Positions 20,502-31,890 of a stretch of 64,000 bases of DNA are shown here, in pieces (position 1 is the first letter of the stretch; the number at the start of each line of letters is the position of its first letter). A program made the translations under genes and the position numbers. The stretch is from Isoetes taiwanensis. Lineage: Eukaryota > Streptophyta > Lycopodiopsida > Isoetales > Isoetaceae. The stretch covers positions 5,597,563 to 5,661,562 of the forward strand of contig JAJEKV010000014.1 of assembly GCA_021234155.1 (NCBI GenBank). The letters run 5' to 3'. The notes under the pieces were generated by a model, which did no database searches, had not been told where the DNA came from, and worked only from the letters and a program-made list of their open reading frames with translations.

Positions 20502-21234
20502 CACTACTACAGAATAGGCAGTTTGCGACGTCATTTGCGACGTCTTTGCGACGTAACGAGAACATCAAACGTCGCATGCACATGCTTTAATAACGTTTCT
20601 CGCTCGTCGCAAATGACGTCGCCGTGGATTCGTCGCAGCGCGACGTCACGTCGCATGTACAAAATACGTCCCAAATACGTCACGTCCCAAATACGTACAA
20701 AATATGTCCTTATGACAGACGTCGCTCACATGTTGCTAAGACGTACATATATGTGCGTCCAAAATGTTTTTTCGTGGACTTGAACCCCTAACCTTTAGCT
20801 AACAAAACTGAGGCTTTACCAACACCTCAATAACTTATATTTGTATTTATTTTGTATTTATTCTTAAAGTCGCAATGAGACGTTGCAGTTGCAACGTTTC
20901 ACGTTGTAATGACGTTGCACTTGCGACGCGTCACGTCGCAAATGCGACGTGGCACGTACAATATGCAACGTAACACGTTTCATATGCGACGTCACACATT
21001 GCACCTGCGACGTGACACGTCGCTTAACTTTTAACGGCCACATTGCCATGTCAGCTGCCACATAGGATACCTTTGCGACGTCTGACCAAACGTTTCAATA
21101 GCGACGTGGGACGTTGCACATGCGACGTCGTTTGAATTTTGCGCGACGTCTTTAGAACGCGCGCGAATTTTGCGACATGGACGTTTCAAATACGCCGCAA
21201 ACTGACGTCGCAAACAACCCATTCTCTAGTAGTG
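20502..21234. mobile_element. Non-autonomous CACTA-type DNA transposon
   Basis: The ends are inverted repeats beginning CACTACTA(C/G)AGAAT and continuing to TTTGCGACGTC, flanked by the 3-bp target duplication ctg (20499-20501 and 21235-21237), as expected for the CACTA (CMC/EnSpm) superfamily. The 733-bp body is packed with GACGT/GCGACGT motifs in both orientations, the kind of sub-terminal repeat that CACTA transposases bind. No transposase is encoded, so it depends on a partner elsewhere. Long frames seen here are artefacts of the repeats. Confidence 0.9.
20766..20836 (-). other. tRNA-like (SINE-like) core inside the CACTA element
   Basis: On the minus strand: TGTTGGTAAAGCCTCAG (A-box-like) and about 30 bases later GGGGTTCAAGTCC (B-box consensus GGTTCRANNCC). 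This looks like the D-arm to T-arm part of a tRNA. The 5' acceptor arm is not evident and no introns or CCA are seen, so it is a relic or a SINE head carried by the transposon, not a tRNA gene. Confidence 0.5.
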
Positions 21235-21639
21235 CTGGCTATGGTGTCCATCTTTGATCGAGAAGCGATATGAAGGTCAGGTGTCATTGCTTGAATAAAG
21301 AACTCAAATAAACTGTTTGAATAAAGAACTCAATTCTGATCAATGCTTGCGCATGGATATGCCATAGCTAGCCACTATGTTCTGCCTAAATGCTGCTGAG
21401 TAATCCCTAGTTTTCAGGCCATTATATGATTCCTTCTATCAAGTTTGATTACGCTCATGATTACATAGACGTTTAGCACACAGCCACGGTTTTGATAACT
21501 AGAGCTTTCTAAACATATATAATCAAGAGTATAATTTTTTATTTCTGTTCGAATTCATGGAACTTTATTCTTATTATAATTATCATATTGCCTTGCAATT
21601 ATTTATTCATTTGAGCTTGCATGCCATTTATTTCTAATG

Positions 21640-21745
21640 CCTTGGTTGCTTACATGATGCAGGGTTGTGAAACTGTTTTTGTCTCACCAACAGCAAGGAC
21701 AATTGATCTTGCCACAGCCTGGGTAATGGTGAGAAGATATTTTTG
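21640..21745 (+). other. Exon-like fragment of unknown origin
   Basis: A typical acceptor (…gatgcag|ggttgtgaa) is followed by an open stretch encoding GCETVFVSPTARTIDLATAW and then |gtgagaag, a good donor. The translation looks coding but I do not recognise the family. It directly precedes the first large direct repeat and may belong to the same set of gene fragments. Confidence 0.4.
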
Positions 21746-21814
21746 ATGTTTAGAACATAAGTAAATTGATGTTTCCCTGTTAGATAATCCAGTATATATC
21801 TTATCTTAATATGT

Positions 21815-23408
21815 ATATAGAAACTCATGGGGGTAGTTACAAAATGGCATATCGGATATAAATTTTTGATCTTGGCCCTTGGATAAAAAGTTGGTGAGGT
21901 GGCGTAGCTTAAGCCCTTGGATTTTGATGGGGGCATACATGAGTCATACATGGGGGCATACACCCCATCTGTGAACCGTTGGATCAAAGGGGAAGGCGAA
22001 ATCCTAGCCCTTGATTTTTATGGGGAAGGTGCAAGGAAGATGCCAAAAAGTGAATTTGGTGTAGCAGATCTTAACCATTGGATCAAAAGGTGAGCATAAA
22101 TCCTAGCCATTAACTCTTTAATATTAAATTAGTTTTTTTTTTTTAAAGGAGGTGAGGTGGCACCCTCATTAATAAAAAGAAGTAATGAGGTGGCAAAGCA
22201 TTTATTAGTGGACATTCTAGGAAGCTTCTTTTTGTTTAATCGCCTTCAAAAGCACGTAGCTTGCGGTAGAGGGGTCGGATGAAGGTGGGACTCACGCCGT
22301 TGGATTCCTCTCGTCGAGAGCTTTCCAATGAGTGGTGCTTTGACACTATTTTGTTGCAGTTGGAGCCAACATGATCGAACACTAAGAATATTTTCAAGGA
22401 ATCTATGGCAAGTTGAGGGAATCTTAGTATAATCTTTATAGGATCTTAGGGAGTCCAGAGGAATATCATGAGAATCTTAGAGAATCTATGATAATCTCAA
22501 GAGAACATCTTTGAGAATGTAAGGGAATCTAATGGAATCTTGATAAAATCTTTAAGAACCTAGAGGAAAATTGATGTAATCTTGGGGACTCTAGGGGAAT
22601 CTTCGTAGAATCTATTGGAACTAGAGGAATCTCAAGAGAATCTATAGGAATCTCAAGCGCTTCTTTGGGAATCTAGGGGAATCTTGATAAAATCTTTAAA
22701 AACCTAGAGGAATCTTAATGAAATCTTAGAGAATCTAGAAGAATCTAGGAGAATCTTGGTAGACTCTTGGAGAATCTAGAGGAATCTTGGGGTATTCTTT
22801 TAAAATCTAGGCGAATCTTTAGAGAATCTTAGGGAGTCTCAAATGAATCTTTGGGAATCTAGGAGAATCTAAAGGAATCTTCATAAAATCTTTAAGAATC
22901 TATGGGAATCTTAATGGAATCTCAGAGACTCTAGGAGAATCTTGATAGAATATTGGAGAATATAGAGGAATCTTGGGGTATTCTTTTGGAATCTAGGGAA
23001 ATCTTTAGAGAATCTTTGGGTGGGGAATCTCCATAGAATCTTAAGAATCTAGGGGAATCTTTATGGAGCATTAAGAATCTAAGAAAACCTTTGGGAATCT
23101 AGGAGAATCTAAGAGAATCTAAGAGAATCTCAAGAGAATCTTTGGGAATCTAGGGGAATCTTCCTAAAAGTTTTGAGAATCTTGATGGAATTTTAGAGAA
23201 TCTAAGAGAATATTCATAGAATCTAGGAGAATCTTCATAGGATCTTCGAGCTTTATGCAGTCCCTCATATTACAAACACTTGTTTATATATATACAAGTT
23301 ACGCACCGTTGGGGCAGACGCAAAGGGGGGAAGGTGGGTGGCAAGGTTTCTTTTTGGGTTGCCCCTAGGGGGGCAAACCCTCGTTTATGTGGGTTTGTGG
23401 GTATATCC
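21815..23408. repeat. 1.59-kb direct repeat, copy A (GAATCT-rich)
   Basis: It matches 23891-25484 at a constant offset of 2076 bp. By eye I see one base change (22925 G versus 25001 A) and no indels. The first 550 bp have blocks such as gaggtggc and a T12 run. From about 22395 to 23250 it is a degenerate tandem repeat built on 'gaatctaggggaatctt'. It ends with a self-complementary block TTGCCCCTAGGGGGGCAA and runs into a CDC20 exon fragment. No transposon termini are obvious. Confidence 0.93.
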
Positions 23409-23479
23409 AGGTATATGCCAGCATATCCCTAGGATATGCTGGTGACTGCTCCAAACTGGCTACTGCCAGTAAACTCTCG

Positions 23480-23893
23480 GTCAGCCCTGTTGCTGTTACG
23501 AAGGAAGAAGATCGCAGGGGCAAGCCTCCTCCTCCTCCAGAAGGATCTCAACGAGACTTCCTTTATTCTGAGAATGCCTCATTAGGTGCCCAAAAACAGA
23601 AAAAGAGCATTCCGCCATATCCCCCAAGCTGCAGAACGGACTCTGGATGCGCCAGAAATTCTTGATGACTATTATTTTAATCTTCTGGATTGGAGCAGTA
23701 ACAATGTTGTGGCTGTTGCACTGGGAAACACTGTTTACCTCTGGAATGCTACAACCAGTTCCATCGAAGAGCTCATGCAGTGATGAGGTTGGTCCTGTGA
23801 CTAGTGTGGCCTGGGGCCCTGATGGAAAACATATTGCAGTTGGTTTAAATAACTCTGTTGTTCAGCTATGGGATTCTTTCTCTCTTCGGCATA
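23480..23893 (+). pseudogene. CDC20 (APC/C activator) exon fragment, upstream copy
   Basis: Three phases together encode a CDC20/Fizzy segment: [18 protein letters not shown], then [21 protein letters not shown] and [22 protein letters not shown], then [21 protein letters not shown], the first WD40 blades of the protein that activates the anaphase-promoting complex. At least two frameshifts and the in-frame stop after EELMQ break it. It ends abruptly at the start of direct repeat copy B, so only this exon was duplicated. Its translation is closer to functional CDC20 than the downstream copy at 25555. Confidence 0.88.
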
Positions 23894-25484
23894 TAGAAAC
23901 TCATGGGGGTAGTTACAAAATGGCATATCGGATATAAATTTTTGATCTTGGCCCTTGGATAAAAAGTTGGTGAGGTGGCGTAGCTTAAGCCCTTGGATTT
24001 TGATGGGGGCATACATGAGTCATACATGGGGGCATACACCCCATCTGTGAACCGTTGGATCAAAGGGGAAGGCGAAATCCTAGCCCTTGATTTTTATGGG
24101 GAAGGTGCAAGGAAGATGCCAAAAAGTGAATTTGGTGTAGCAGATCTTAACCATTGGATCAAAAGGTGAGCATAAATCCTAGCCATTAACTCTTTAATAT
24201 TAAATTAGTTTTTTTTTTTTAAAGGAGGTGAGGTGGCACCCTCATTAATAAAAAGAAGTAATGAGGTGGCAAAGCATTTATTAGTGGACATTCTAGGAAG
24301 CTTCTTTTTGTTTAATCGCCTTCAAAAGCACGTAGCTTGCGGTAGAGGGGTCGGATGAAGGTGGGACTCACGCCGTTGGATTCCTCTCGTCGAGAGCTTT
24401 CCAATGAGTGGTGCTTTGACACTATTTTGTTGCAGTTGGAGCCAACATGATCGAACACTAAGAATATTTTCAAGGAATCTATGGCAAGTTGAGGGAATCT
24501 TAGTATAATCTTTATAGGATCTTAGGGAGTCCAGAGGAATATCATGAGAATCTTAGAGAATCTATGATAATCTCAAGAGAACATCTTTGAGAATGTAAGG
24601 GAATCTAATGGAATCTTGATAAAATCTTTAAGAACCTAGAGGAAAATTGATGTAATCTTGGGGACTCTAGGGGAATCTTCGTAGAATCTATTGGAACTAG
24701 AGGAATCTCAAGAGAATCTATAGGAATCTCAAGCGCTTCTTTGGGAATCTAGGGGAATCTTGATAAAATCTTTAAAAACCTAGAGGAATCTTAATGAAAT
24801 CTTAGAGAATCTAGAAGAATCTAGGAGAATCTTGGTAGACTCTTGGAGAATCTAGAGGAATCTTGGGGTATTCTTTTAAAATCTAGGCGAATCTTTAGAG
24901 AATCTTAGGGAGTCTCAAATGAATCTTTGGGAATCTAGGAGAATCTAAAGGAATCTTCATAAAATCTTTAAGAATCTATGGGAATCTTAATGGAATCTCA
25001 AAGACTCTAGGAGAATCTTGATAGAATATTGGAGAATATAGAGGAATCTTGGGGTATTCTTTTGGAATCTAGGGAAATCTTTAGAGAATCTTTGGGTGGG
25101 GAATCTCCATAGAATCTTAAGAATCTAGGGGAATCTTTATGGAGCATTAAGAATCTAAGAAAACCTTTGGGAATCTAGGAGAATCTAAGAGAATCTAAGA
25201 GAATCTCAAGAGAATCTTTGGGAATCTAGGGGAATCTTCCTAAAAGTTTTGAGAATCTTGATGGAATTTTAGAGAATCTAAGAGAATATTCATAGAATCT
25301 AGGAGAATCTTCATAGGATCTTCGAGCTTTATGCAGTCCCTCATATTACAAACACTTGTTTATATATATACAAGTTACGCACCGTTGGGGCAGACGCAAA
25401 GGGGGGAAGGTGGGTGGCAAGGTTTCTTTTTGGGTTGCCCCTAGGGGGGCAAACCCTCGTTTATGTGGGTTTGTGGGTATATCC
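23891..25484. repeat. 1.59-kb direct repeat, copy B (GAATCT-rich)
   Basis: Near-perfect copy of 21815-23408, including the T12 run and the GAATCT tandem zone (24471-25326). It interrupts the CDC20 exon reading after WDSFSL and is followed by a second, more diverged copy of the same exon. Unit plus exon therefore form a tandem duplication of about 2.08 kb, but the non-coding part is far more alike than the exon part. Confidence 0.93.
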
Positions 25485-25554
25485 GGTATATGCCAAAGAT
25501 ATCCCTAGGATATCTTTGGTGATCGCTCCAAACCGGCCGCCGCCAAGAAACTCT

Positions 25555-26825
25555 CAGTCAGACCACATTCTTTATTACGAAGGAAGAAGATCGCAGGGGC
25601 AAGCCTCCTCCTCCTCCAGAAGGATCTCAACGAGACTTCCTTTATTCTGAGAATGCCTCATTAGGTGCCCAAAAACAGAAAAAGAGCATTCCGCCATATC
25701 CCCCAAGCTGCAGAACGGACTCTGGATGCGCCAGAAATTCTTGATGACTATTATTTTAATCTTCCGGATTGGAGCGAGAACAATGTTGTGGTGTTGTTGC
25801 CTTTGAAACACTTGTTTACCTCTCGAATGCTACAACCAGTTCCATCGAAGAGCTCATGCAATGATGAGGTTGGTCCTGTGGACTAGTGTGGCTGGGGCCC
25901 CGATGGAAAACATATTGCGCTTGGTTTAAATAACTCATGTTGTTCAGCTATGGGATTCTTTCTCTCTTGGTCGGTCGGTACTCTTTGGTTTAGTCTCAGA
26001 GTGTTATTTCTCCATGGTTTCTTAACCTGATTTGTTTAATGGTCAATGCAGGTTCGATCCCTTAAAGCCCATTCTGCTAGAGTAGGTAGCCTTGCATGGA
26101 ATGGTTCGAAAATATTCATGAGATGTTATATACTCTTGCAGTGAGAATTAGGGAGCATGTCACAAGCAGATTTGTAGCCCATGAACAGGGAAGTTTGTGG
26201 GTTGAAATGGTCACCTTACGACAGCGGCTGGCTAGTGGTGAGAATGATAATCTGTTGCATATTTGGGATGCAAATGCCTGCCGTGTGTCGGAGGTCCAAG
26301 CCCTTACCTACATCGCCTTTGACGATCACCGAGCAGCGAAGAAAGGCCTTGGCTTGGTGTCCATTCCAGAGTAACTTGCTGGCATCTGGTGGAGGCACTG
26401 CAGACAGATGCATTAAGTTTTGGAATACTCATACAGGTGCATGCATCCAGAGTGTTGATACCAACTCACAGGTCTGTGCCTTATCTTGAGCTCCCATGGT
26501 TATAGCCAGAATTAGTTGATTTTGTGGAAGTATCCTTCTATAGTAAAGATGGCAGAGCTGGCAGGGCATACCTCAAGAGTGCTTCATATGGCACAGATAG
26601 AAAACCTCCCTTTTTTCTTTTATATTGTTGTTCATAGTGGAAATTGATTAGTTATGCTTAAAAGTTTTCTGTGTGTATGTTGCCTGCAGAGTCCTGATGG
26701 TTATACCGTTGCTTCTGCTGCTGGAGATGAAACACTTAGGTTCTGGCAAGTGTTTGGATGTCCAGAGACCAATGCCAAGGTTCCAGTTAGGGGCAAAAGC
26801 ACTCAATCTGCGAAATTAGGGGTAT
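25555..26825 (+). pseudogene. CDC20 (APC/C activator) gene fragment, several exons
   Basis: The first part (to about 25968) repeats the exon seen at 23480 but with extra indels that garble the first WD40 blade. An intron-like gap ends at the acceptor ...caatgcag at 26051. The next exon (26052-26596) encodes SLKAHSARVGSLAWNGS, SRFVAHEQ, CGLKWSPYDSGWL, DNLLHIWDANACRV, KALAWCPFQSNLLASGGGTA and FWNTHTGACIQSVDTNSQVC, then remnants of [15 protein letters not shown]. The donor there is not GT. A last exon from 26690 gives [19 protein letters not shown]. Stops and frameshifts occur throughout. It carries introns, so it derives from genomic DNA, not from retroposition. The C-terminal tail is not seen. 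Confidence 0.9.
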
Positions 26826-27186
26826 GTCATACCTTAGCACTAATCTGATTTTTTTTCTTCTAGTGATTAAGTGATGCATTTGCTTGTAATGACCACAATT
26901 CAGTGAATCTCCTCTTAGTTCTTGTGATATAATCATTTACCCTAAATTCCAGGGTTTCGTACATGATGCAGTCTCAGAAGTAATTTGGACAACTCTAGAT
27001 CTCTTCATTTGATTAATTAGTAAGATGAGTTGCTAATTGTGAGAGATCTTTATTGTTAAACTAGAAAGCCGAGCTTGCAAGTTCTAAGCATGAATTTATG
27101 CAAGAGCTTTCCCTTTGTTACAGAGAACTAGTCTCTGGATGTCTCCTCGCTCTGGTCATAAATACTCTTTCCTATTTTGATATTCA

Positions 27187-27450
27187 GATATACAACGTGA
27201 GGAAAAGAATGTGCAAAAAGCTATAAAAGAAGCAGTCAAACGAAATGATCCAGCATCAGCAAAGGCGTGATGCTCTATTGCTTCATCTCTATACCCATCT
27301 TCTCACATATAGTCTGATGCTACTTTTTCCCTCAAGAGTTGCTGGGCTATTGACACTTAGAACAGTACAGGTCCCTATCAAAATTGGCTGTAATACAAGT
27401 TATGAAAATTTGGATAGGCTATTGCAAAGGAGATTGTAAGCTCAAGAACT
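27187..27450 (+). pseudogene. VPS24 (ESCRT-III) exon fragment
   Basis: The frame at 27187 reads DIQREEKNVQKAIKEAVKRN then DPASAKA, matching the second helix of the ESCRT-III subunit VPS24/CHMP3 (plant wording: RDIQKEERNVQKAIKEAAKRND...SAKALAKEIV). After a stop the homology resumes at 27421 with IAKEIVSSRT. About 150 bp separate the two pieces, an intron remnant or an insertion lacking clean GT/AG borders. Nothing before or after continues the protein. It lies on the same strand and 360 bp after the CDC20 fragment. Confidence 0.75.
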
Positions 27451-27609
27451 AAACATCACAAAAAAACTTCAACTACAAAATACACATGATACACATTTTT
27501 ACCATGGCCGCTCTTTGAGCAATATCGCAGAGCGGCATATTGGTATTTCACTGCTACGACAACTATTTCATTAACGCCAATCAGCCCATATAGGCCAATT
27601 ACTATTATA

Positions 27610-27800
27610 TTGCCATTTATTTTTGTAATTGGCTTGGGAATGGCACGGGAGCTATGGGAAGACTTGTGTCGTGCCCAAGGTGATAAAAAGATAAACGTGA
27701 GATCACTTGTAATTTGTTCTGGAGGTAAATGTGAGGAAAAGTTATGGAAGGATGTCCGTGTAGGAGACACAGTGCACGAGGGGTTGCCCTTCAATGACCC
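27610..27800 (+). pseudogene. Possible P-type (P4-like) ATPase fragment
   Basis: The open frame includes ARELWEDLCRAQGDKKINVR, then EEKLWKDVRVGDTV. The spacing and the W-K-x-V/I-R-V-G-D-x-V block resemble the start of the actuator domain in phospholipid-flipping P4-ATPases (E-x-x-E-D-x-x-R...D...N-x-R...WKDVRVGD). The following DEFFPAD-type motif is missing, so it stops at an exon edge or has decayed. Family assignment rests on this one block and is moderate. Confidence 0.5.
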
Positions 27801-27879
27801 CAGAGTGTGCTTTCATTGTTTCTTAGAAAGTGGGTTTGTTCAGGTGCTTGGGTTGCTTGTTCTATGTTATATAACTTAA

Positions 27880-30800
27880 TAGATAATTTGCATTGGTTGT
27901 ATGGTGCTGTGAAAAAGCATAGTGTGTGCATGACATTTTTAAGCACAGATGCTTAGGAAGCAGTTGGCTGATTTGGAGTTCAAACTATATGAGAGAGGCA
28001 AATTGGCAAGAAGTAACGGTGGGGGAAGACGATAAGGAATGCATTTCGGGGAAGAAGTTCAAGTATCTAATAGCAATAAGATTGATAGATATGTTTATGC
28101 TGTTGTTTTTTTAGCATGCATGATGACTAGCAGGCATAAATGAGGAGTGAGCCTTGTCATCGTGAACTAAAGCTCTATTGGTTCTCCTTGTTAGTTTGGG
28201 ATTGCATTAATTATTACAACAGCGTACATGGCATCATGTAGTGGTAGCAAGCGTGGGACAGACGGGGATTTTATTGACATGTCTAACCCGAAGACACCAA
28301 AGATGCTTCAGAAGCCAACCTGTTTGTTTTCTGTTCTACATAAACATGCGTTGACTTATTACCTTCCATATCCATGCTGAATGTATAATATTCACAATCC
28401 TTTCTCAAGTCCACTACAGACCTAGCATTTTTCATGTGGTAGAGTGTATTGCCATAATGCATAACATGCCATCATTTCGAGCAGAGAGGTTAAAATCAGT
28501 AGCCATGTACTCGATCTAGTAACTTGGCAAATAGGATATCTACATCTCACAATCAGCATTGCTACTCCTCAAGTTGTTGTGAAGTGTATCAATATTTTCT
28601 GCCACATGTACTGCCCAAACAAACCAGACAAATAAAATACTTTAAAGGACATCTGAAAAAGTAATGCAAATCAAACCAACAATTTAGCAACTATAGATCA
28701 AATCATGTTCAGCATTGATGGGCTTTTCGTTAGGCATGAAAATGTCGGAAGTGTGTTAAAAGTGGTTTGAAGTTGATTATGTGAGGACAATATTATCTTC
28801 TTGAATTATTCTAAACTAAACATAGATTATATCTTAAAAAATAAGATGGATCCCAGTGTGAAATGGAAAAATAAAAGTTGTCATATTTTCGATAATACTG
28901 TGTGTGAAAGATGACTCATATATGCATATAAAGCTTATGCTTAACGAAATTGAACATAGATGTGAGAAGTCAACACGAGTTGCACAATACAAACCTTTTG
29001 ATGTTTAGATATAGATAACAATACTGCAATATAAGCATAAGGTAGAAAAATAGAACTTTTAAAATAGGTAATATTTTTCATTTGCTAGCAAATCATGTCC
29101 TTAAACATCAACATGTAACATTTTTGAAATAAAACAATCATATGCTTTGTGAAAAATAAATGTTGTGATAGCACTCCATGATATTGATGCAGAAGCACTT
29201 ATCCTCCATAGAAAGCTTGTGAGAACAGCTGCTTGAAATCACCAATTCACAATGTATAGCACGAAAAATGTTTCTTCCAATAATTCGAACTACAAAATCA
29301 TTGGCAGAGATTTCTGGCTCTAAGAGGCCAATATAGATAGATAGATATATGTTATGTTTGCAAATTCTCCAATTGTTTGGAGCACTTTAGAATGCTTTGG
29401 GCAATAATTGGATTAACTTCAATGCTTTGGCATCTCTAATTTCCTTAATGCTCATCTTTGTTCTGGATTATGCTTAAATACTCCAACTGTGTGATTAAGA
29501 AGCCATGTTAAGCCCAGCATTGCCATTACTCTTTTGGTAGCTACCTACTCCTCAAAGACCTCCCGTAAATAAGCTCTTAACAAAATGCAAAAATCAACAT
29601 TTGCTGAGAAAGCTAAGTATTTGTTAGTTACAACCCCGAATATGAGTAATCTTTTTGTGTCTAATAATCTTCCCACCGAGGCAGTTTACATAATACCTTA
29701 CGTTAACTAATTGGCTTTCTTTTTGTAAACAGAATTTCTAAAGACCATATTTCTCCTCCATGTCCATTCCAAATAGTTCTCCAGCATGTTATAATTTTGT
29801 TGTATTCCATGGTTTGCTGAATAACTTAAACAGATGCTGGGAGGATGCTTTAAGGTCCATGTATGACTGGCTGAATCATGCAGCTGGCCGTTACAGGCCT
29901 TTGATTCGTGTCTCTGGGAAATCACATAAACATGTTACAGGCCTTTGATCCGTGCTCTCTACGAAATCACATAAACATGATGTGACAAAAGGAGCTCAGA
30001 TCCACAAGGATAGTACACTTTATATTTCCAGATATATATAGTGGAACAACCTGGACTATAATTATTCTGCAGGACGGTCTCTCCTTTTGGCAGGGCTTGG
30101 CAGATTATTTCTAGGATGCGGAGCCACTGGAAGTGTAGATTAGCTTTAGACGACAAGCTATATAGCTTTAAAAAGAAAGGTACTTTGTCTATGTCAATTT
30201 TATTGCCTCCTCCTTTGGATGCCAACACTCTGCAGTATATAAAAGATAGAAGATGACATGGTTACTTGAGCTTGATGTCTGAGATGGAAAAATATGATGT
30301 AAAAACCCTTCTTGCAGCTCGTTGACATGATCTTAACATTTTTGTTACTTTGAGCTACCATGGATTTCAGATTGGAGGCATCTGTTTTGTAAAGAAGTTT
30401 TGGAACTTTTATGATAACTGTTGAGATATGCATTATATGCTTTTGTAGATGCAAATTTAAAGGTTTTTTCGTTCATAGAATGGCTTTTGCATGGTTTTTA
30501 TAAGATGCCATAGTTCTTGTTCTGGTTTTAATGAAGGACATGGAAGCTGTCATGACTACTTTACATTTTCACAAACAATACCTTGATGCTCTGGAATAAC
30601 AGGTTTTAAGAAATCTGAAGAAGGAACTGCTGTTGTGTCAGTTTCTGAGGTGGGAAGTCCAGAATCTGTGGTAGCTGACTTTGCCTATATAAAGACTTGA
30701 TGCTCATGGAAGGAACACAAACTTATGGACAATACTTGGGCATAATATTTTAAGCATTCTCTTTGTTGTTATGCTTCGTGCTTCTCAATGTTTTTGTGGG

Positions 30801-30880
30801 CAAGGTCTCCGTAGTTTATAATTTCCTGTATTTTATAAGATCCCTGATTCTTTCTTAGGTCTTTTATCTGGAGAAATAGA
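27880..30880. other. No gene recognised; possible short captured exon
   Basis: About 3 kb of AT-rich sequence. An open stretch at about 27945-28040 translates to KQLADLEFKLYERGKLARSN followed by GGGRR and a stop; it looks coding-like but I do not know the family. The remainder has only short frames without motifs. Confidence 0.5.
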
Positions 30881-30885
30881 TGTAA

Positions 30886-31140
30886 TTGGACCAGGAGCTT
30901 TTAAACGAGTGGCTGGAATTTTCTGACATGGAAGACGTATTTGCAATAGGTTATTGTGCTGGCTATTTGAAGAGCACTGGGAAAAATATGCTGCCAGCAT
31001 TAGCCCAGGTAATTTTTAACTTTGGTCGATGTGATTATTTACTGTGTGGTGGTATAATAGAGATTATGCACAGGTTGTAGAGAGGGAGGGAAATTTTCTT
31101 GCAAAATTTTTAAACCAGCAAGCCAAAGCTGGTTTTGGGC
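30886..31140 (+). pseudogene. Alternative NAD(P)H dehydrogenase (NDA-type) C-terminal fragment
   Basis: One exon reads NEWLEFSDMEDVFAIGYCAG, then LKSTGKNMLPALAQ, the second FAD-binding block of type II NADH dehydrogenases (normally VFAxGDCxG; the aspartate that contacts FAD is tyrosine here). It ends at 31008 with a GT donor. A 65-bp intron follows, ending ...CACAG at 31073, then VVEREGNFLAKFLNQQAKAG. The intron is preserved, so the piece was copied from genomic DNA. It lies upstream of exons that should come before it in the protein (31186-31890), so the gene has been rearranged or two copies are present. Confidence 0.83.
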
Positions 31141-31185
31141 ACGCAGGAGCTGCATTCAGAATAATAGTAGATAAGGGAGCACCTT

Positions 31186-31890
31186 TTGGGCCTGGATGCT
31201 CTGGAATCCAGATCGGTTGTGGAGCCTGTTGAGGTGATCCAGCCAGCTTGCGGGTTCACGTTATTTTCCAGGAAGATGTATCAGCATAAACCCACATCAG
31301 CGAGAGGTGCTTTGTTCATTGCTTCCACATGCATTTCCATTTGTAAATGTGTTATTTCAAATATGCCTAACGTCTGTAAATGTTGTGCATTAGGTCTTCT
31401 GTGAGGCTGTGAGTGAAAAATCCAATGAGGATCGATGCAAGGAGATAATGAAGTTTTACGTGGCTTATGATAAGCTGGTGATAGCTACAGGAACAGATGC
31501 ATTAACATGTGGTATCCATGGGGTTTTTGAGCGTGCAATTTTCTTGCGAGAATTTCCACATGCTGGCATATTTTCTTTCTTGCTCCGTAGATTTTGAGGT
31601 ATTATTTTCTGTGTTTTCACCATGATATGAATTAGAATGCATTGAATTGCAGGAATATTTAAGGAAGAAAGGAGGATTTTTTTTTTTGTTGAAGGACGTC
31701 AGACTTTATTCAATCAAAGAGTCAAATACAAGTATAAATGCAGAGACAGGAATAAAATCTCAGCGGAGGATTTTCCATTGTGTTGTGGTTGGAGGCGACC
31801 CTGGGTGTGGAATTTAGTGAAGAACTGAGTAACTCTATAAAAAGGAATGTTCATAAAAAATATGCTAGAGATATTTTGCGGAAAACTTTT
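31186..31890 (+). pseudogene. Alternative NAD(P)H dehydrogenase (NDA-type) middle fragment
   Basis: Pieces in order: LESRSVVEPVEVIQPACG (31200 region), the substrate-side segment after the first dinucleotide fold; YDKLVIATGTDALTCGIHGV with RAIFLREFPHA (about 31463-31560); and, after a short retroposed insertion, RRIFHCVVVGGDPGCGIE then SEELSNSIKRNVHKKYARD, the NADH-binding GxGxxG region (here GGDPGCG). Type II dehydrogenases are single-polypeptide mitochondrial or chloroplast enzymes passing electrons from NADH to quinone. Introns and frameshifts separate the blocks and the N-terminal FAD fold is missing. Confidence 0.83.
31681..31764 (-). mobile_element. 84-bp retroposed insertion with poly(A) tail
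   Basis: The insertion lies between 10-bp direct duplications ggaggatttt (31671-31680 and 31765-31774). On the minus strand it ends with ...gaataaagtctgacgtcc, a short link and an A run. This is the structure of a severely 5'-truncated LINE or SINE copy. Skipping it joins the flanking dehydrogenase coding blocks, which confirms it is an insertion into the former exon. Confidence 0.8.

Noticed and set aside
20766-20836. A functional tRNA gene
   Set aside because: Only D-arm to T-arm resemblance; no acceptor stem pairing could be seen and it is embedded in a transposon.
20523-21222. Several 60-90-codon frames in the GACGT-rich zone
   Set aside because: They arise from the repeated GACGT motif of the CACTA element, which lacks stops in some phases.
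21634-21987. Minus-strand frame that occurs again at 23866-24063
   Set aside because: Its recurrence is explained by the 1.59-kb direct repeat, and the translation has no domain.
21815-25484. The two 1.59-kb repeats as LTRs of one element
   Set aside because: They do not begin with TG or end with CA, have no primer site or polypurine tract, and the sequence between them is a CDC20 exon.
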